A stretch of DNA of 64,000 nucleotides from Hydractinia symbiolongicarpus (Eukaryota > Cnidaria > Hydrozoa > Anthoathecata > Hydractiniidae): the NCBI RefSeq assembly GCF_029227915.1, contig NC_079882.1, positions 31,240,001-31,304,000 of the forward strand, given 5' to 3'. Both the position numbers and the translations under genes were made by a program. This document shows, in pieces, positions 23,138 through 35,829 of the stretch; positions within the stretch are counted from its first letter, which is position 1, and each line of letters begins with the position of its first letter. The notes under the pieces are model-generated. The model ran no database searches, was not told the DNA's origin, and was given only the letters and a program-made list of their open reading frames with translations.

Positions 23138-25168
23138 CCGCGTCTAATCAAAAATGTAAACATTTTCGAAAACTACAAGTCTCATGGGTTTTACTGGTAA
23201 AAAAATAATTTAAAAAATAGTTCGGGAAATGAGTTTTCTCCCTGGGTACTTTCTTTGTATACTTTTGACTATACGGACCGAGTCCGGGATTTACGGGAAA
23301 TCGCGGGTTTTCGTTTGCCGGCGATTAAACTTGTTTTATTTAGCGTCTCATCAAAAATGAAAACATTTTTGAAAACTACAAGTCTCATGCGTTTTAGTGG
23401 TGAAAAAACAATTTAAAAAATCGTTCGGATAATGAGTTTACTCCCTGGGTACTTTCTTTGTATACTTTGGACTATACGAGCCGAGTCCGGGATTTAGGGG
23501 AAGTCGCGGGTTTTGGGTTTGCAGGCGATTAAACTTCTTTTATTCAGCGTCTCATCAAAAATGTAAACATTTTCGAATACTAAAGTCTCATTCGTTCTAG
23601 TGGTGCAGAAATAATTTGAAAAATCGTTCAGGAACTCAGTTTACTCCCAGGGTACTTCTTTTTATATACATTCGACTATACGGGCGAAGCCCGAGATTTA
23701 CGGGAATTTGCGGGTTTTCGTTTGCCGGCGATTAAACTTCTTTTATTCAGCGTCTCATCAAAAATGAAAACATTTTTGAAAACTACAAGTCTCATGCGTT
23801 TTAGTGGTGAAAAAATAATTTAAAAAATCGTTCGGGAAATGAGTTTACTTCCTGGGTACTTTCTTTGTATACTTTTGACTATACGGGCCGAGTCCGGGAT
23901 TTACGCGAAATCGCGGGTTTTCGTTTGCCGGCGATTACACTTCTTTCATTCAGCGTCTCATCAAAAATGAAAACATTTTGATAACTACAAGTCTCATGCG
24001 TTTTAGTGCTAAAAAACTAATTTAAAAAAACGTTTGTTAAATGAGTTTACTCCCTGGGTACTTTCTTTATATACTTTTGACTATACGGGTCGTGGCCAGG
24101 ATTTAGGAGAAATCGCGGGTTTTCGTTTGCAAACGATTAAACTTCTTTTATTCAGCGTCTCATCAAAAATGAAAACATTTTTGAAAACTACAAGTCTCAT
24201 GCGTTTTAGTGGTGAAAAACTAATTTAAGAAATCGTTCGGGAAATGAGTTTACTCCCTGGGTACTTTCTTTGTATACTTTTGACCATACGGGTCGTGTCC
24301 GGAATTTAGGGGAAATTGCGGGTTTTCGTTTGCCGGCGGTTAAACTTTTTTTATTCGGCGTCCCATCAAAAATGTAAACATTTTCGAAAACTACAAGTCT
24401 CATGCGTTTTACTGGTAAAAAAATAATTTAAAAAATCGTTCGGGAAATGAGTTTACTCCCTGGGTACTTTCTTTGTATACTTTTGACTATACGGACCGAG
24501 TCCGGGATTTACGGGAAATCGCGGGTTTTTGTTTGCCGGCGATTAAACTTCTTTTATTTAGCGTCTCATCAAAAATGAAAACATTTTTGAAAACTACAAG
24601 TCTCATGCGTTTTAGTGGTGAAAAAATAATTTAAAAAATCGTTCGGATAATGTGTTTACTCCCTGGGTACTTTCTTTGTATACTTTGGACTATACGAGCC
24701 GATTCCGGGATTTAGAGGAAGTCGCGGGTTTTGGGTTTGCAGGCGATTAAACTTCTTTTACTCAGCGTCTCATCACAAATGTAAACATTTTCGAATACTA
24801 AAGTCTCATTCGTTCTAGTGGTGTAGAAATAATTTGAAAAATCGTTCAGGAAATCAGTTTACTCCCTGGGTACTTCTTTTTATATATTTTCGACTATACG
24901 GGCCAAGCCCGAGATTTACGGGAAATCGCGGGTTTTTGTTTGCCAGCGATTACACTGCTTTTATTCAGCGTTTCACCAAATATGAAAACATTTCTGAATG
25001 CTACAAGTCTAATTCGTTTTAGTGGTGCAGAAATAATTTGAAATATCGTTCGGGAAATCAGTTTACTCCCTGGGTACTTTCTTTGTATACTTTTGACTAT
25101 ACGGGCCGAGTCCGGCATTTACGCGAAATCGCGGGTTTCCGTTTGCCGGCGATTACACTTCTTTTATT
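23138..25168. repeat. Satellite B 10-monomer higher-order unit, copy 2 (2031 bp)
   Basis: Second tandem copy. The monomer at the join (about 23100-23160) is chimeric: 'cgggtttccgtttgccggcgattacacttcttttatt' as at 25131, then 'ccgcgtctaatcaaaaatg', the type found at 21110. At the end of copy 2 the sequence instead continues as 'cagcgtgtcatc'. This is the signature of unequal crossing-over. Breakpoints are good to about 20 bp. Confidence 0.85.
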
Positions 25169-27041
25169 CAGCGTGTCATCAAAAATGAAAACATTTTTGA
25201 AAACTACAAGTCTCATGCGTTTTAATGCTAAAAAACTAACTTAAAAAATCGTTTGTGAAATGAGTTTACTCCCTGGGTACTTTCTTTATATACTTTTGAC
25301 TATACGGGTCGTGGCCAGGATGTAGGGGAAATCGCGGGTTTTCGTTTGCCGGCGATTAAAATTCTTTTATTCAACGTCCCATCAAAAATGTAAACATTTT
25401 CGAATACTAAAGTCTCATTCGTTTTAGTGGTGCAGAAATAAATTGAAATATCGTTCGGGAAATCAGTTTACTCCCTGGGTACTTTCTTTGTATACTTTTG
25501 ACTATACGGGCCGAGTCCGGGACTTTCGGGAAATCGCGGGTTTTGGTTTGCCGGCGATTAAACTTCTTTTATTCAGCGTCTCATCAAAAATGAAAACATT
25601 TTTAAAAACTACAAGTCTCATGCGTTTTACTGGTGAAAAAATAATTTAAAAAATCGTTCGGGAAATAAGTTTACTCCCTGGGTACTTTCTTTGTACACTT
25701 TTGACTATACGGGCCGACCCCGGGATTTACGGGAAATCGCGTGTTTTCGTTTGTCGGCGATTAAACTTCTTTTATTCAGCGTCTCATTAAAAATGAAAAC
25801 ATTTTTGAAAACTACAAGTCTCATGCGTTTTAGTGCTAAAAAACTAACTTAAAAAATCGTTTGTGAAATGAGTTTACTCCCTGGGTACTTTCTTTATATA
25901 CTTTTGACTGTACGGGTCGTGGCCAGGATGTAGGGGAAATCGCGGGTTTTCGTTTGCCGGCGATTAAAATTCTTTTATTCAACGTCCCATCAAAAATGTA
26001 AACATTTTCGAATACTAAAGTCTCATTCGTTTTAGTGGTGCAGAAATAAATTGAAATATCGTTCGGGAAATCAGTTTACTCCCTGGGTACTTTCTTTGTA
26101 TACTTTTGACTATACGGGCCGAGTCCGGGACTTTCGGGAAATCGCGGGTTTTGGTTTGCCGGCGATTAAACTTCTTTTATTCAGCGTCTCATCAAAAATG
26201 AAAACATTTTTAAAAACTACATGTCTCATGCGTTTTAGTGCTGAAAAATAATTTAAAAAATCGTTCGAGAAATGAGTTTACCTCTTGGGTACTTTCTTTG
26301 TATACTTTTGACTATACGGGCCGAGTCCGGGATTTACGGGAAATCGCGGGTTTTCGTTTGCCGGCGATTAAACTTCTTTTATTCAGAGTCTCATCAAAAA
26401 TGAAAACATTTTTGAAAACTACAAGTCTCATGCGTTTTACTGGTAAAAAAATAATTTAAAAAATCGTTCGGGAAATGAGTTTACTCCCTGGGTACTTTCT
26501 TTGTATACTTTGGACTATACGGGCCGAGTCCGGGATTTACGCGAAGTCGCGGGTTTTCGTTTGCCGGCGATTACACTTCTTTTTTTCAGCGTCTCATCAA
26601 AAATGAAAACATTTTTGAAAACTACAAGTCTCATGCGTTTTAGTGCTAAAAAACTAATTTAAAAAATCGTTTGTGAAATGAGTTTAATCCGTGGGTACTT
26701 TCTTTATATACTTTTGACTATACGAGTCGTGGCCAGGATTTAAGGGAAATCGCGGGTTTTCGTTTGCCGGCGATTAAACTTCTTTTATTCAGCGTCTCAT
26801 CAAAAATGTAAACATTTTCGAATACTAAAGTCTCATTCGTTCTAGTGGTGCAGAAATAATTTGAAAAATCGTTCAGGAAATCAGTTTACTCCCAGGGTAC
26901 TTCTTTTTATATACATTCGACTATACGGGCCAAGCCCGAGATTTACGGGAATTTGTTGGTTTTCGTTTGCCGGCGATTAAACTTCTTTTATTCAGCGTCT
27001 CATCAAAAATGAAAACATTTTTGAAAACTATATGTCTCATG

Positions 27042-27076
27042 CGTTTTAGTGCTGCAAAATAATTTAAAAAATCGTT
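27042..27076. repeat. 35-bp out-of-register insertion in a B monomer
   Basis: The segment 'cgttttagtgctgcaaaataatttaaaaaatcgtt' type sequence occurs here and is immediately followed at 27077 by a second 'cgttttagtgctaaaaaactaattt' copy of the same part of the monomer. The unit is therefore about 239 bp long. It shifts the later register by 35 bp: the copies at 26511 and 27561 are 1050 bp apart (5 units + 35). It is the only clear register break I found in the B array. Confidence 0.8.
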
Positions 27077-30000
27077 CGTTTTAGTGCTAAAAAACTAATT
27101 TAAAAAATCGTTTGTGAAATGAGTTTAATCCCTGGGTACTTTCTTTGTACACTTTTGACTATACGGGCCGACCCCGGGATTTACGGGAAATCGCGTGTTT
27201 TCGTTTGTCGGCGATTAAACTTCTTTTATTCAGCCTCTCATTAAAAATGAAAAAATATTTAAAAACTACATGTCTCATGCGTTTTAGTGCTGAAAAAATA
27301 ATTTAAAAAATCGTTCGAGAAATGAGTTTACCTCTTGGGTACTTTCTTTATATACTTTTGACTATACGGGCCGAGTCCGGGATTTACGGAAAATCGCGGG
27401 TTTTCGTTTGCCGGCGATTAAACTTCTTTTATTCAGAGTCTCATCAAAAATGAAAACATTTTTGAAAACTACAAGTCTCATGCGTTTTACTGGTAAAAAA
27501 ATAACTTAAAAAATCGTTCGGGAAATGAGTTTACTCCCTGGGTACTTTCTTTGTATACTTTGGACTATACGGGCCGAGTCCGGGATTTACGCGAAGTCGC
27601 GGGTTTTCGTTTGCCGGCGATTACACTTCTTTTTTTCAGCGTCTCATCAAAAATGAAAACATTTTTGAAAACTACAAGTCTCATGCGTTTTAGTGCTAAA
27701 AAACTAATTTAAAAAATCGTTTGTGAAATGAGTTTAATCCCTGGGTACTTTCTTTATATACTTTTGACTATACGAGTCGTGGCCAGGATTTAAGGGAAAT
27801 CGCGGGTTTTCGTTTGCCGGCGATTAAACTTCTTTTATTCAGCGTCTCATCAAAAATGTAAACATTTTCGAATACTAAAGTCTCATTCGTTCTAGTGGTG
27901 CAGAAATAATTTGAAAAATCGTTCAGGAAATCAGTTTACTCCCAGGGTACTTCTTTTTATATACATTCGACTATACGGGCCAAGCCCGAGATTTACGGGA
28001 ATTTGCGGGATTTCGTTTGCCGGCGATTAAACTTCTTTTATTCAGCGTCTCATCAAAAATGAAAACATTTTTGAAAACTACATGTCTCATGCGTTTTAGT
28101 GCTGAAAAAATAATTTAAAAAATCGTTCGAGAAATGAGTTTACTTCTTGGGTACTTTCTTTGTACACTTTTGACTATACGGGCCGAGTCCGGGATTTACG
28201 GGAAATCGCGGGTTTTCGTTTGCCGGCGATTAAACTTCTTTTATTTAGCGTCTCATCAAAAATGAAAACATTTTTGAAAACTACAAGTCTCATGCGTTTT
28301 AGTGGTGAAAAAATAATTTAAAAAATCGTTCGGGAAATGAGTTTACTTCCTGGGTACTTTCTTTGTATACTTTTGACTATACGGGCCGAGTCCGGGATTT
28401 ACGCGAAATCGCGGGTTTTCGTTTGCCGGCGATTACACTTCTTTCATTCAGCGTCTCATCAAAAATGAAAACATTTTGATAACTACAAGTCTCATGCGTT
28501 TTAGTGCTAAAAAACCAATTTAAAAAATCGTTCGGGAAATGAGTTTACTCCCTGGGTACTTTCTTTGTATACTTTGGACTATACGAGCCGAGTCCGGGAT
28601 TTAGGGGAAGTCGCGGGTTTTGGGTTTGCAGGCGATTAAACTTCTTTTATTCAGCGTCTCATCAAAAATGTAAACATTTTCGAATACTAAAGTCTCATTC
28701 GTTCTAGTGGTGCAGAAATAATTTGAAAAATCGTTCAGGAAATCAGTTTACTCCCAGGGTACTTCTTTTTATATACATTCGACTATACGGGCGCAGCCCG
28801 AGATTTACGGGAATTTGCGGGTTTTCGTTTGCCGGCGATTAAACTTCTTTTATTCAGCGTCTCATCAAAAAAGAAAACATTTTTGAAAACTACATGTCTC
28901 ATGCGTTTTAGTGCTGAAAAAATAATTTAAAAAATCGTTCGAGAAATGAGTTTACTTCTTGGGTACTTTCTTTGTATACTTTTGACTATACATGCCGAGT
29001 CCGGGATTTACGGAAATCGCGGGTTTTCGTTTGCCGGCGATTAAACTTCTTTTATTCAGCGTCTCATCAAAAATGAAAACATTTTTGAAAACTACAAGTC
29101 TCATGCGTTTTAGTGGTTAAAAAATAATTTAAAAAATCGTTCGGGAAATGAGTTTACTTCCTGGGTACTTTCTTTGTATACTTTTGACTATACGGGCCGA
29201 GTCCGGGATTTACGCGAAATCGCGGGTTTTCGTTTGCCGGCGATTACACTTTTTTCATTCAGCGTCTCATCAAAAATGAAAACATTTTGATAACTACAAG
29301 TCTCCTGCGTTTTAGTGCTAAAAAACTAATTTGAAAAATCGTTTGTTAAATGAGTTTACTCCCTGGGTACTTTCTTTATATACTTTTGACTATACGGGTC
29401 GTGGCCAGGATTTAGGAGAAATCGCGGGTTTTCGTTTGCAAACGATTAAACTTCTTTTATTCAGCGTCTCATCAAAAATGAAAACATTTTTGAAAACTAC
29501 AAGTCTCATGCGTTTTAGTGGTGAAAAACTAATTTAAGAAATCGTTCGGGAAATGAGTTTACTCCCTGGGTACTTTCTTTGTATACTTTTGACCATACGG
29601 GTCGTGTCCGGAATTTAGGGGAAATCGCAGGTTTTCGTTTGCCGGCGGTTAAACTTTTTTTATTCGGCGTCCCATCAAAAATGTAAACATTTTCGAAAAC
29701 TACAAGTCTCATGCGTTTTACTGGTAAAAAAATAATTTAAAAAATCGTTCGGGAAATGAGTTTACTCCCTGGGTACTTTCTTTGTATACTTTTGACTATA
29801 CGGACCGAGTCCGGGATTTACGGGAAATCGCGGGTTTTCGTTTGCCGGCGATTAAACTTCTTTTATTTAGCGTCTCATCAAAAATGAAAACATTTTTGAA
29901 AACTACAAGTCTCATGCGTTTTAGTGGTGAAAAAATAATTTAAAAAATCGTTCGGATAATGTGTTTACTCCCTGGGTACTTTCTTTGTATACTTTGGACT

Positions 30001-32644
30001 ATACGAGCCGATTCCGGGATATAGGGGAAGTCGCGGGTTTTGGGTTTGCAGGCGATTAAACTTCTTTTACTCAGCGTCTCATCAAAAATGTAAACATTTT
30101 CGAATACTAAAGTCTCATTCGTTCTAGTGGTGCAGAAATAATTTGAAAAATCGTTCAGGAAATCAGTTTACTCCCTGGGTACTTTCTTTGTATACTTTTG
30201 ACTATACGGGCCGAGTCCGGGACTTACGGAAAATCGCGGGTTTTGGTTTGCCGGCGATTAAACTTCTTTTATTCAGCGTCTCATCAAAAATAAAAACATT
30301 TTTGAAAACTACAAGTCTCATGCGTTTTACTGGTAAAAAAATAATTTAAAAAATCGTTCGGGAAATGAATTTACTCCCTGGGTACTTTCTTTGTTTTCTT
30401 TTGACTATACGGGCCGAGTCCGGGATTTACGCGAAATCGCGGGTTTTCGTTTGCCGGCAATTACACTTCTTTCATTCAGCGTCTCATCAAAAATGAAAAC
30501 ATTTTTGATAACTACAAGTCTCATGCGTTTTAGTGCTAAAAAACTAATTTAAAAAATCGTTTGTGAAATGAGCTTACTCCCTGGGTACTTTCTTTATATA
30601 CTTTTGACTATACGGGTCGTGGCCAGGATTTAGGGGAAATCGCGGGTTTTCGTTTGCCAACGATTAAACTTCTTTTATTCAGCGTCTCATCAAAAATGTA
30701 AACATTTTCGAATACTAAAGTCTCATTCGTTCTAGTGGTGCAGAAATAATTTGAAATATCGTTCGGGAAATGAATTTACTCCCTGGGTACTTTCTTTGTT
30801 TACTTTTGACTATACGAGCCGAGTCGGGGATTTAAGGGAAGTCGCGGGTTTTGGGTTTGCAGGCGATTAAACTTCTTTTACTCAGCGTCTCATCAAAAAT
30901 GTAAACATTTTCGAAAACTACAAGTCTCATGCGTTTTACCGGTAAAAAAATAATTTAAAAAATCGTTCGGGAAATGAATTTACTCCCTGGGTACTTTCTT
31001 TGTTTACTTTTGACTATACGGGCCGAGTCCGGGATTTACGCGAAATCGCGGGTTTTCGTTTGCCGGCGATTGCACTTCTTTTATTCAGCGTCTCATCAAA
31101 AATGAAAACATTTTTAAAAACTACATGTCTCATGCGTTTTAGTGCTGAAAAAATAATTTAAAAAATCGTTCGAGAAATGAGTTTACTTCTTGGGTACTTT
31201 CTTTGTATACTTTGACTATACGGGCCGAGTCCGGGATTTACGGGAAATCGCTGGTTTTCGTTTGCCGGCGATTAAACTTCTTTTATTCAGCGTCTCATCA
31301 AAAATGAAAACATTTTTAAAAACTACAAGTCTCATGCGTTTTCGTGGTGAAAAAATAATTTAAAAAATCGTTCGGGAAATGAGTTTACTCCCTGGGTACT
31401 TTCTTTGTATACTTTTGACTATACGGGCCGAGTCCGGGATTTACGCGAAATCGCGGGTTTTCGTTTGCCGGCAATTACACTTCTTTCATTCAGCGTCTCA
31501 TCAGAAATGAAAACATTTTTGATAACTACAAGTCTCATGCGTTTTAGTGCTAAAAAACTAATTTAAAAAATCGTTTGTGAAATGAGCTTACTCCCTGGGT
31601 ACTTTCTTTATATACTTTTGAGTATACGGGTCGTGGCCAGGATTTAAGGGAAATCGCGGGTTTTCGTTTGCCAACGATTAAACTTCTTTTATTCAGCGTC
31701 TCATCAAAAATGAAAACATTTTAAAAACTACAAGTCTCATGCGTTTTATTGCTGAAAAAATAATTTAAAAAATCGTTCGGGAAATGAGTTTACTCCCTGG
31801 GTACTTTCTTTGTATACTTTTGACTAAACGGTCCGAGTCCGGGATTTACGGGAAATCGCGGGTTTTCGTTTGCCGGCGATTAAACTTCTTTTATTCAGCG
31901 TCTCATCAAAAATGAAAACATTTTTGAAAAATACAAGTCTCATGCGTTTTAGTGGTGAAAAAATAATTTAAAAAATCGTTTTGATAATGAGTTTACTCCC
32001 TGGGTACTTTCTTTCTATACTTTGGACTATACGAGCAGAGTCCGGGATTTAGGGGAAGTCGCGGGTTTTGGGTTTGCAGGCGATTAAACTTCTTTTACTC
32101 AGCGTCTCATCAAAAATGTAAACATTTTCGAAAACTACAAGTCTCATGCGCTTTACTGGTAAAAAAATAATTTAAAAAATCTTTCGGGAAATGAGTTTAC
32201 TCCCTGGGTACTTTCTTTGTATACTTTTGACTATGCGGGCCGAGCCGGGATTTACGCGAAATCGCGTGTTTTCGTTTGCTGGCGATTGCACTTCTTTTAT
32301 TCAGCGTCTCATCAAAAATGAAAACATTTTTAAAAACTACATGTCTCATGCGTTTTAGTGCTGAAAAAATAATTTAAAAAATCGTTCGAGAAATGAGTTT
32401 ACTTCTTGGGTACTTTCTTTGTATACTTTTGACTATACGGGCCGAGTCCGGGATTTACGGGAAATCGCGGGTTTTCGTTTGCTGGCGATTAAACTTCTTT
32501 TATTCAGCGTCTCATCAAAAATGAAAACATTTTTGAAAACTACAAGTCTCATGCGTTTTACTGGTAAAAAAATAATTTAAAAAATCGTACGGGAAATGAG
32601 TTTACTCCCTGGGTACTTCCTTTGTATACTTTTGACTATACGGG

Positions 32645-32654
32645 CCGGATCCGG
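32645..32654. other. CCGGATCCGG palindrome (BamHI-type B monomers)
   Basis: Perfect 10-bp palindrome where other B monomers have CCGAGTCCGG. Copies are at 32645, 40351, 41363, 43393, 45422, 48264, 53944, 54959, 55972, 56783, 61042, 61854 and 63478, with a degraded form (ACGGATCCGG) at 46641. It always travels with 'cgtacggg', 'gggtacttcc' and 'cgcggattttcg', so it marks one subfamily. None was seen before 32.6 kb. It would yield a BamHI ladder restricted to the distal domain. Confidence 0.75.
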
Positions 32655-33886
32655 GATTTACGCGAAATCGCGGATTTTCGTTTGCCGGCGATTACACTTC
32701 TTTTATTCAGCGTGTCATCAAAAATGAAAACATTTTTAAAAACTACATGTCTCATGCGTTTTAGTGCTGAAAAAATAGTTTAAAAAATCGTTGGAGAAAT
32801 GAGTTTACTTCTTGGGTACTTTCTTTGTATACTTTTGACTATACGGGCCGAGTCCGGGATTTACGGGAAATCGCTGGTTTTCGTTTGCCGGCGATTAAAC
32901 TTCTTTTATCCAGCGTCTCATCAAAAATGAAAACATTTTTAAAAACTACAAGTCTCATGCGTTTTCGTGGTGAAAAAATAATTTAAAAAATCGTTCGGGA
33001 AATGAGTTTACTCCCTGGGTACTTTCTTTGTATACTTTTGACTAAACGGACCGAGTCCGGGATTTACGGGAAATCGCGGGTTTTCGTTTGCCGGCGATTA
33101 AACTTCTTTTATTCAGCGTCTCATCAAAAATGAAAACATTTTTGAAAAATACAAGTCTCATGCGTTTTAGTGGTGAAAAAATAATTTAAAAAATCGTTCG
33201 GATAATGAGTTTACTCCCTGGGTACTTTCTTTGTATACTTTGGACTATACGAGCCGAGTCCGGGATTTAGGGGAAGTCGCGGGTTGTGGGTTTGCAGGCG
33301 ATTAAACTTCTTTTACTCAGCGTCTCATCAAAAATGTAAACATTTTCGAAAACTACAAGTCTCATGCGCTTTACTGGTAAAAAAATAATTTGAAAAATCT
33401 TTCAGGAAATGAGTTTACTCCCTGGGTACTTTCTTTGTATACTTTTGACTATACGGGCCGAGCCGAGATTTACGCGAAATCGCGGGTTTTCGTTTGCTGG
33501 CGATTGCACTTCTTTTATTCAGCGTCTCATCAAAAATGAAAACATTTTTAAAAACTACATGTCTCATGCGTTTTAGTGCTGAAAAAATAATTTAAAAAAT
33601 CGTTCGAGAAATGAGTTTACTTCTTGGGTACTTTCTTTGTATACTTTTGACTATACGGGCCGAGTCCGGGATTTACGGGAAATCGCGTGTTTTCGTTTGC
33701 CGGCGATTAAACTTCTTTTATTCAGCGTCTCATCAAAAATGAAAACATTTTTGAAAACTACAAGTCTCATGCGTTTTAGTGGTGAAAAAATAATTTAAAA
33801 AATCGTTCGGGAAATGAGTTTACTCCCTGGGTACTTTCTTTGTATACTTTTGACTATACGGGCCGACTCCGGGATTTACGGGAAAT

Positions 33887-33892
33887 CACGTG
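33887..33892. other. CACGTG (E-box/G-box-like) in one B subfamily, 16 copies
   Basis: Context is 'gggaaatCACGTGttttcg'. Copies are at 33887, 36117, 37537, 39160, 39971, 40983, 47882, 48897, 49708, 51331, 53157, 55590, 58228, 59039, 60255 and 63096. Related monomers without it read 'aaatcgcgtgttttcg' (14770, 25740, 41590, 43620 and others), so one G-to-A change, equal to C-to-T at a CpG on the other strand, creates the palindrome. The 8-mer ATCACGTG also fits the RTCACRTG core known from yeast CDEI, which may be coincidence. Binding is not shown. Confidence 0.6.
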
Positions 33893-34207
33893 TTTTCGTT
33901 TGCCGGCGATTAAACTTCTTTTATTCAGCGTCTCATCAAAAATGAAAACATTTTAAAAACTACAAGTCTCATGCGTTTTATTGCTGAAAAAATAATTTAA
34001 AAAATCGTTCGGGAAATGAGTTTACTCCCTGGGTACTTTCTTTGTATACTTTTGACTAAATGGACGGAGTCCGGGATTTACGGGAAATCGCGGGTTTTCG
34101 TTTGCCGGCGATTAAACTTCTTTTATTCAGCGTCTCATCAAAAATGAAAACATTTTTGAAAAATACAAGTCTCATGCGTCTTAGTGGTGAAAAAATAATT
34201 TAAAAAA

Positions 34208-35018
34208 TCGTTCGGATAATGAGTTTACTCCCTGGGTACTTTCTTTGTATACTTTGGACTATACGAGCCGAGTCCGGGATTTAGGGGAAGTCGCGGGTTT
34301 TGGGTTTGCAGGCGATTAAACTTCTTTTACTCAGCGTCTCATCAAAAATGTAAACATTTTCGAAAACTACAAGTCTCATGCGCTTTACTGGTAAAAAAAT
34401 AATTTAAAAAATCTTTCGGGAAATGAGTTTACTCCCTGGGTACTTTCTTTGTATTCTTTTGACTATACGGGCCGAGCCGGGATTTACGCGAAATCGCGGG
34501 TTTTCGTTTGCTGGCGATTAAACTTCTTTTATTCAGCGTCTCATCAAAAATGAAAACATTTTTAAAAACTACAAGTCTTATGCGTTTTAGTGCTGAAAAA
34601 ATAATTTAAAAAATCGTTCGAGAAATGAGTTTACTTCTTGGGTACTTTCTTTGTATACTTTTGACTATACGGGCCGAGTCCGGGATTTACGGGAAATCGC
34701 GGGTTTTCGTTTGCCGGCGATTAAACTTCTTTTATTCAGCGTCTCATCAAAAATGAAAACATTTTTGAAAACTACAAGTCTCATGAGTTTTACTTGTAAA
34801 AAAATTATTTAAAAAATCTTTCGGGAAATGAGTTTACTCCCTGGGTACTTTCTTTGTATACTTTTGACTATACGGGCCGAGCCGGGATTTACGCGAAATC
34901 GCGGGTTTTCGTTTGCTGGCGATTGCACTTCTTTTATTCAGCGTCTCATCAAAAATGAAAACATTTTTAAAAACTACATGTCTCATGCGTTTTAGTGCTG
35001 AAAAAATAATTTAAAAAA
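34208..35018. repeat. Satellite B 4-monomer unit, copy 1 (~811 bp)
   Basis: Matches 35019-35829 at offset 811. Shared rare variants are 'ttgtattcttttgac' (34450/35261) and 'catgagttttacttgtaaaaaaattattt' (near 34783/35593). Starts in a 'cggataatgag' G-rich monomer. Breakpoints are approximate to ~30 bp. Confidence 0.8.
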
Positions 35019-35829
35019 TCGTTCGGATAATGAGTTTACTCCCTGGGTACTTTCTTTGTATACTTTGGACTATACGAGCCGAGTCCGGGATTTAGGGGAA
35101 GTCGCGGGTTTTGGGTTTGCAGGCGATTAAACTTCTTTTACTCAGCGTCTCATCAAAAATGTAAACATTTTCGAAAACTACAAGTCTCATGCGCTTTACT
35201 GGTAAAAAAATAATTTAAAAAATCTTTCGGGAAATGAGTTTACTCCCTGGGTACTTTCTTTGTATTCTTTTGACTATACGGGCCGAGCCGGGATTTACGC
35301 GAAATCGCGGGTTTTCGTTTGCTGGCGATTAAACTTCTTTTATTCAGCGTCTCATCAAAAATGAAAACATTTTTAAAAACTACAAGTCTCATGCGTTTTA
35401 GTGCTGAAAAAATAATTTAAAAAATCGTTCGAGAAATGAGTTTACTTCTTGGGTACTTTCTTTGTATACTTTTGACTATACGGGCCGAGTCCGGGATTTA
35501 CGGGAAATCGCGGGTTTTCGTTTGCCGGCGATTAAACTTCTTTTATTCAGCGTCTCATCAAAAATGAAAACATTTTTGAAAACTACAAGTCTCATGAGTT
35601 TTACTTGTAAAAAAATTATTTAAAAAATCTTTCGGGAAATGAGTTTACTCCCTGGGTACTTTCTTTGTATACTTTTGACTATACGGGCCGAGCCGGGATT
35701 TACGCGAAATCGCGGATTTTCGTTTGCTGGCGATTGCACTTCTTTTATTCAGCGTCTCATCAAAAATGAAAACATTTTTAAAAACTACATGTCTCATGCG
35801 TTTTAGTGCTGAAAAAATAATTTAAAAAA
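35019..35829. repeat. Satellite B 4-monomer unit, copy 2 (~811 bp)
   Basis: Second adjacent copy of 34208-35018. The join monomer begins as the 'actacatgtctcatgcg...gctgaaaaaataa' type and switches to 'cggataatgag'. At the end of copy 2 the first type continues normally as 'cgagaaatgagtttaattc'. Confidence 0.8.

Larger units (their letters stand above)
14128..32200. repeat. Proximal satellite B domain, diverse monomers
   Basis: This part mixes at least four monomer types: canonical ('gggccgagtccgggatttacggg'); a type with 'cagtttactcccagggtacttctttttatatacattcgac' and 'gaagcccgagatttacgggaatttgcggg'; a type with 'gggtcgtggccaggattta' and 'cgtttgtgaaatgag'; and the G-rich type. The CCGGATCCGG and CACGTG variants that mark the distal part were not seen here. 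The type with 'atcgcgtg' (near 14770 and 25740) is present and looks like the precursor of the CACGTG type. The right boundary is approximate. Confidence 0.65.

Noticed and set aside
33883-33892. Budding-yeast type point centromere based on ATCACGTG (CDEI-like)
   Set aside because: There is no CDEIII-like element at the required distance, and the long satellite context is incompatible with a point centromere. The match is kept only as an E-box-like motif.
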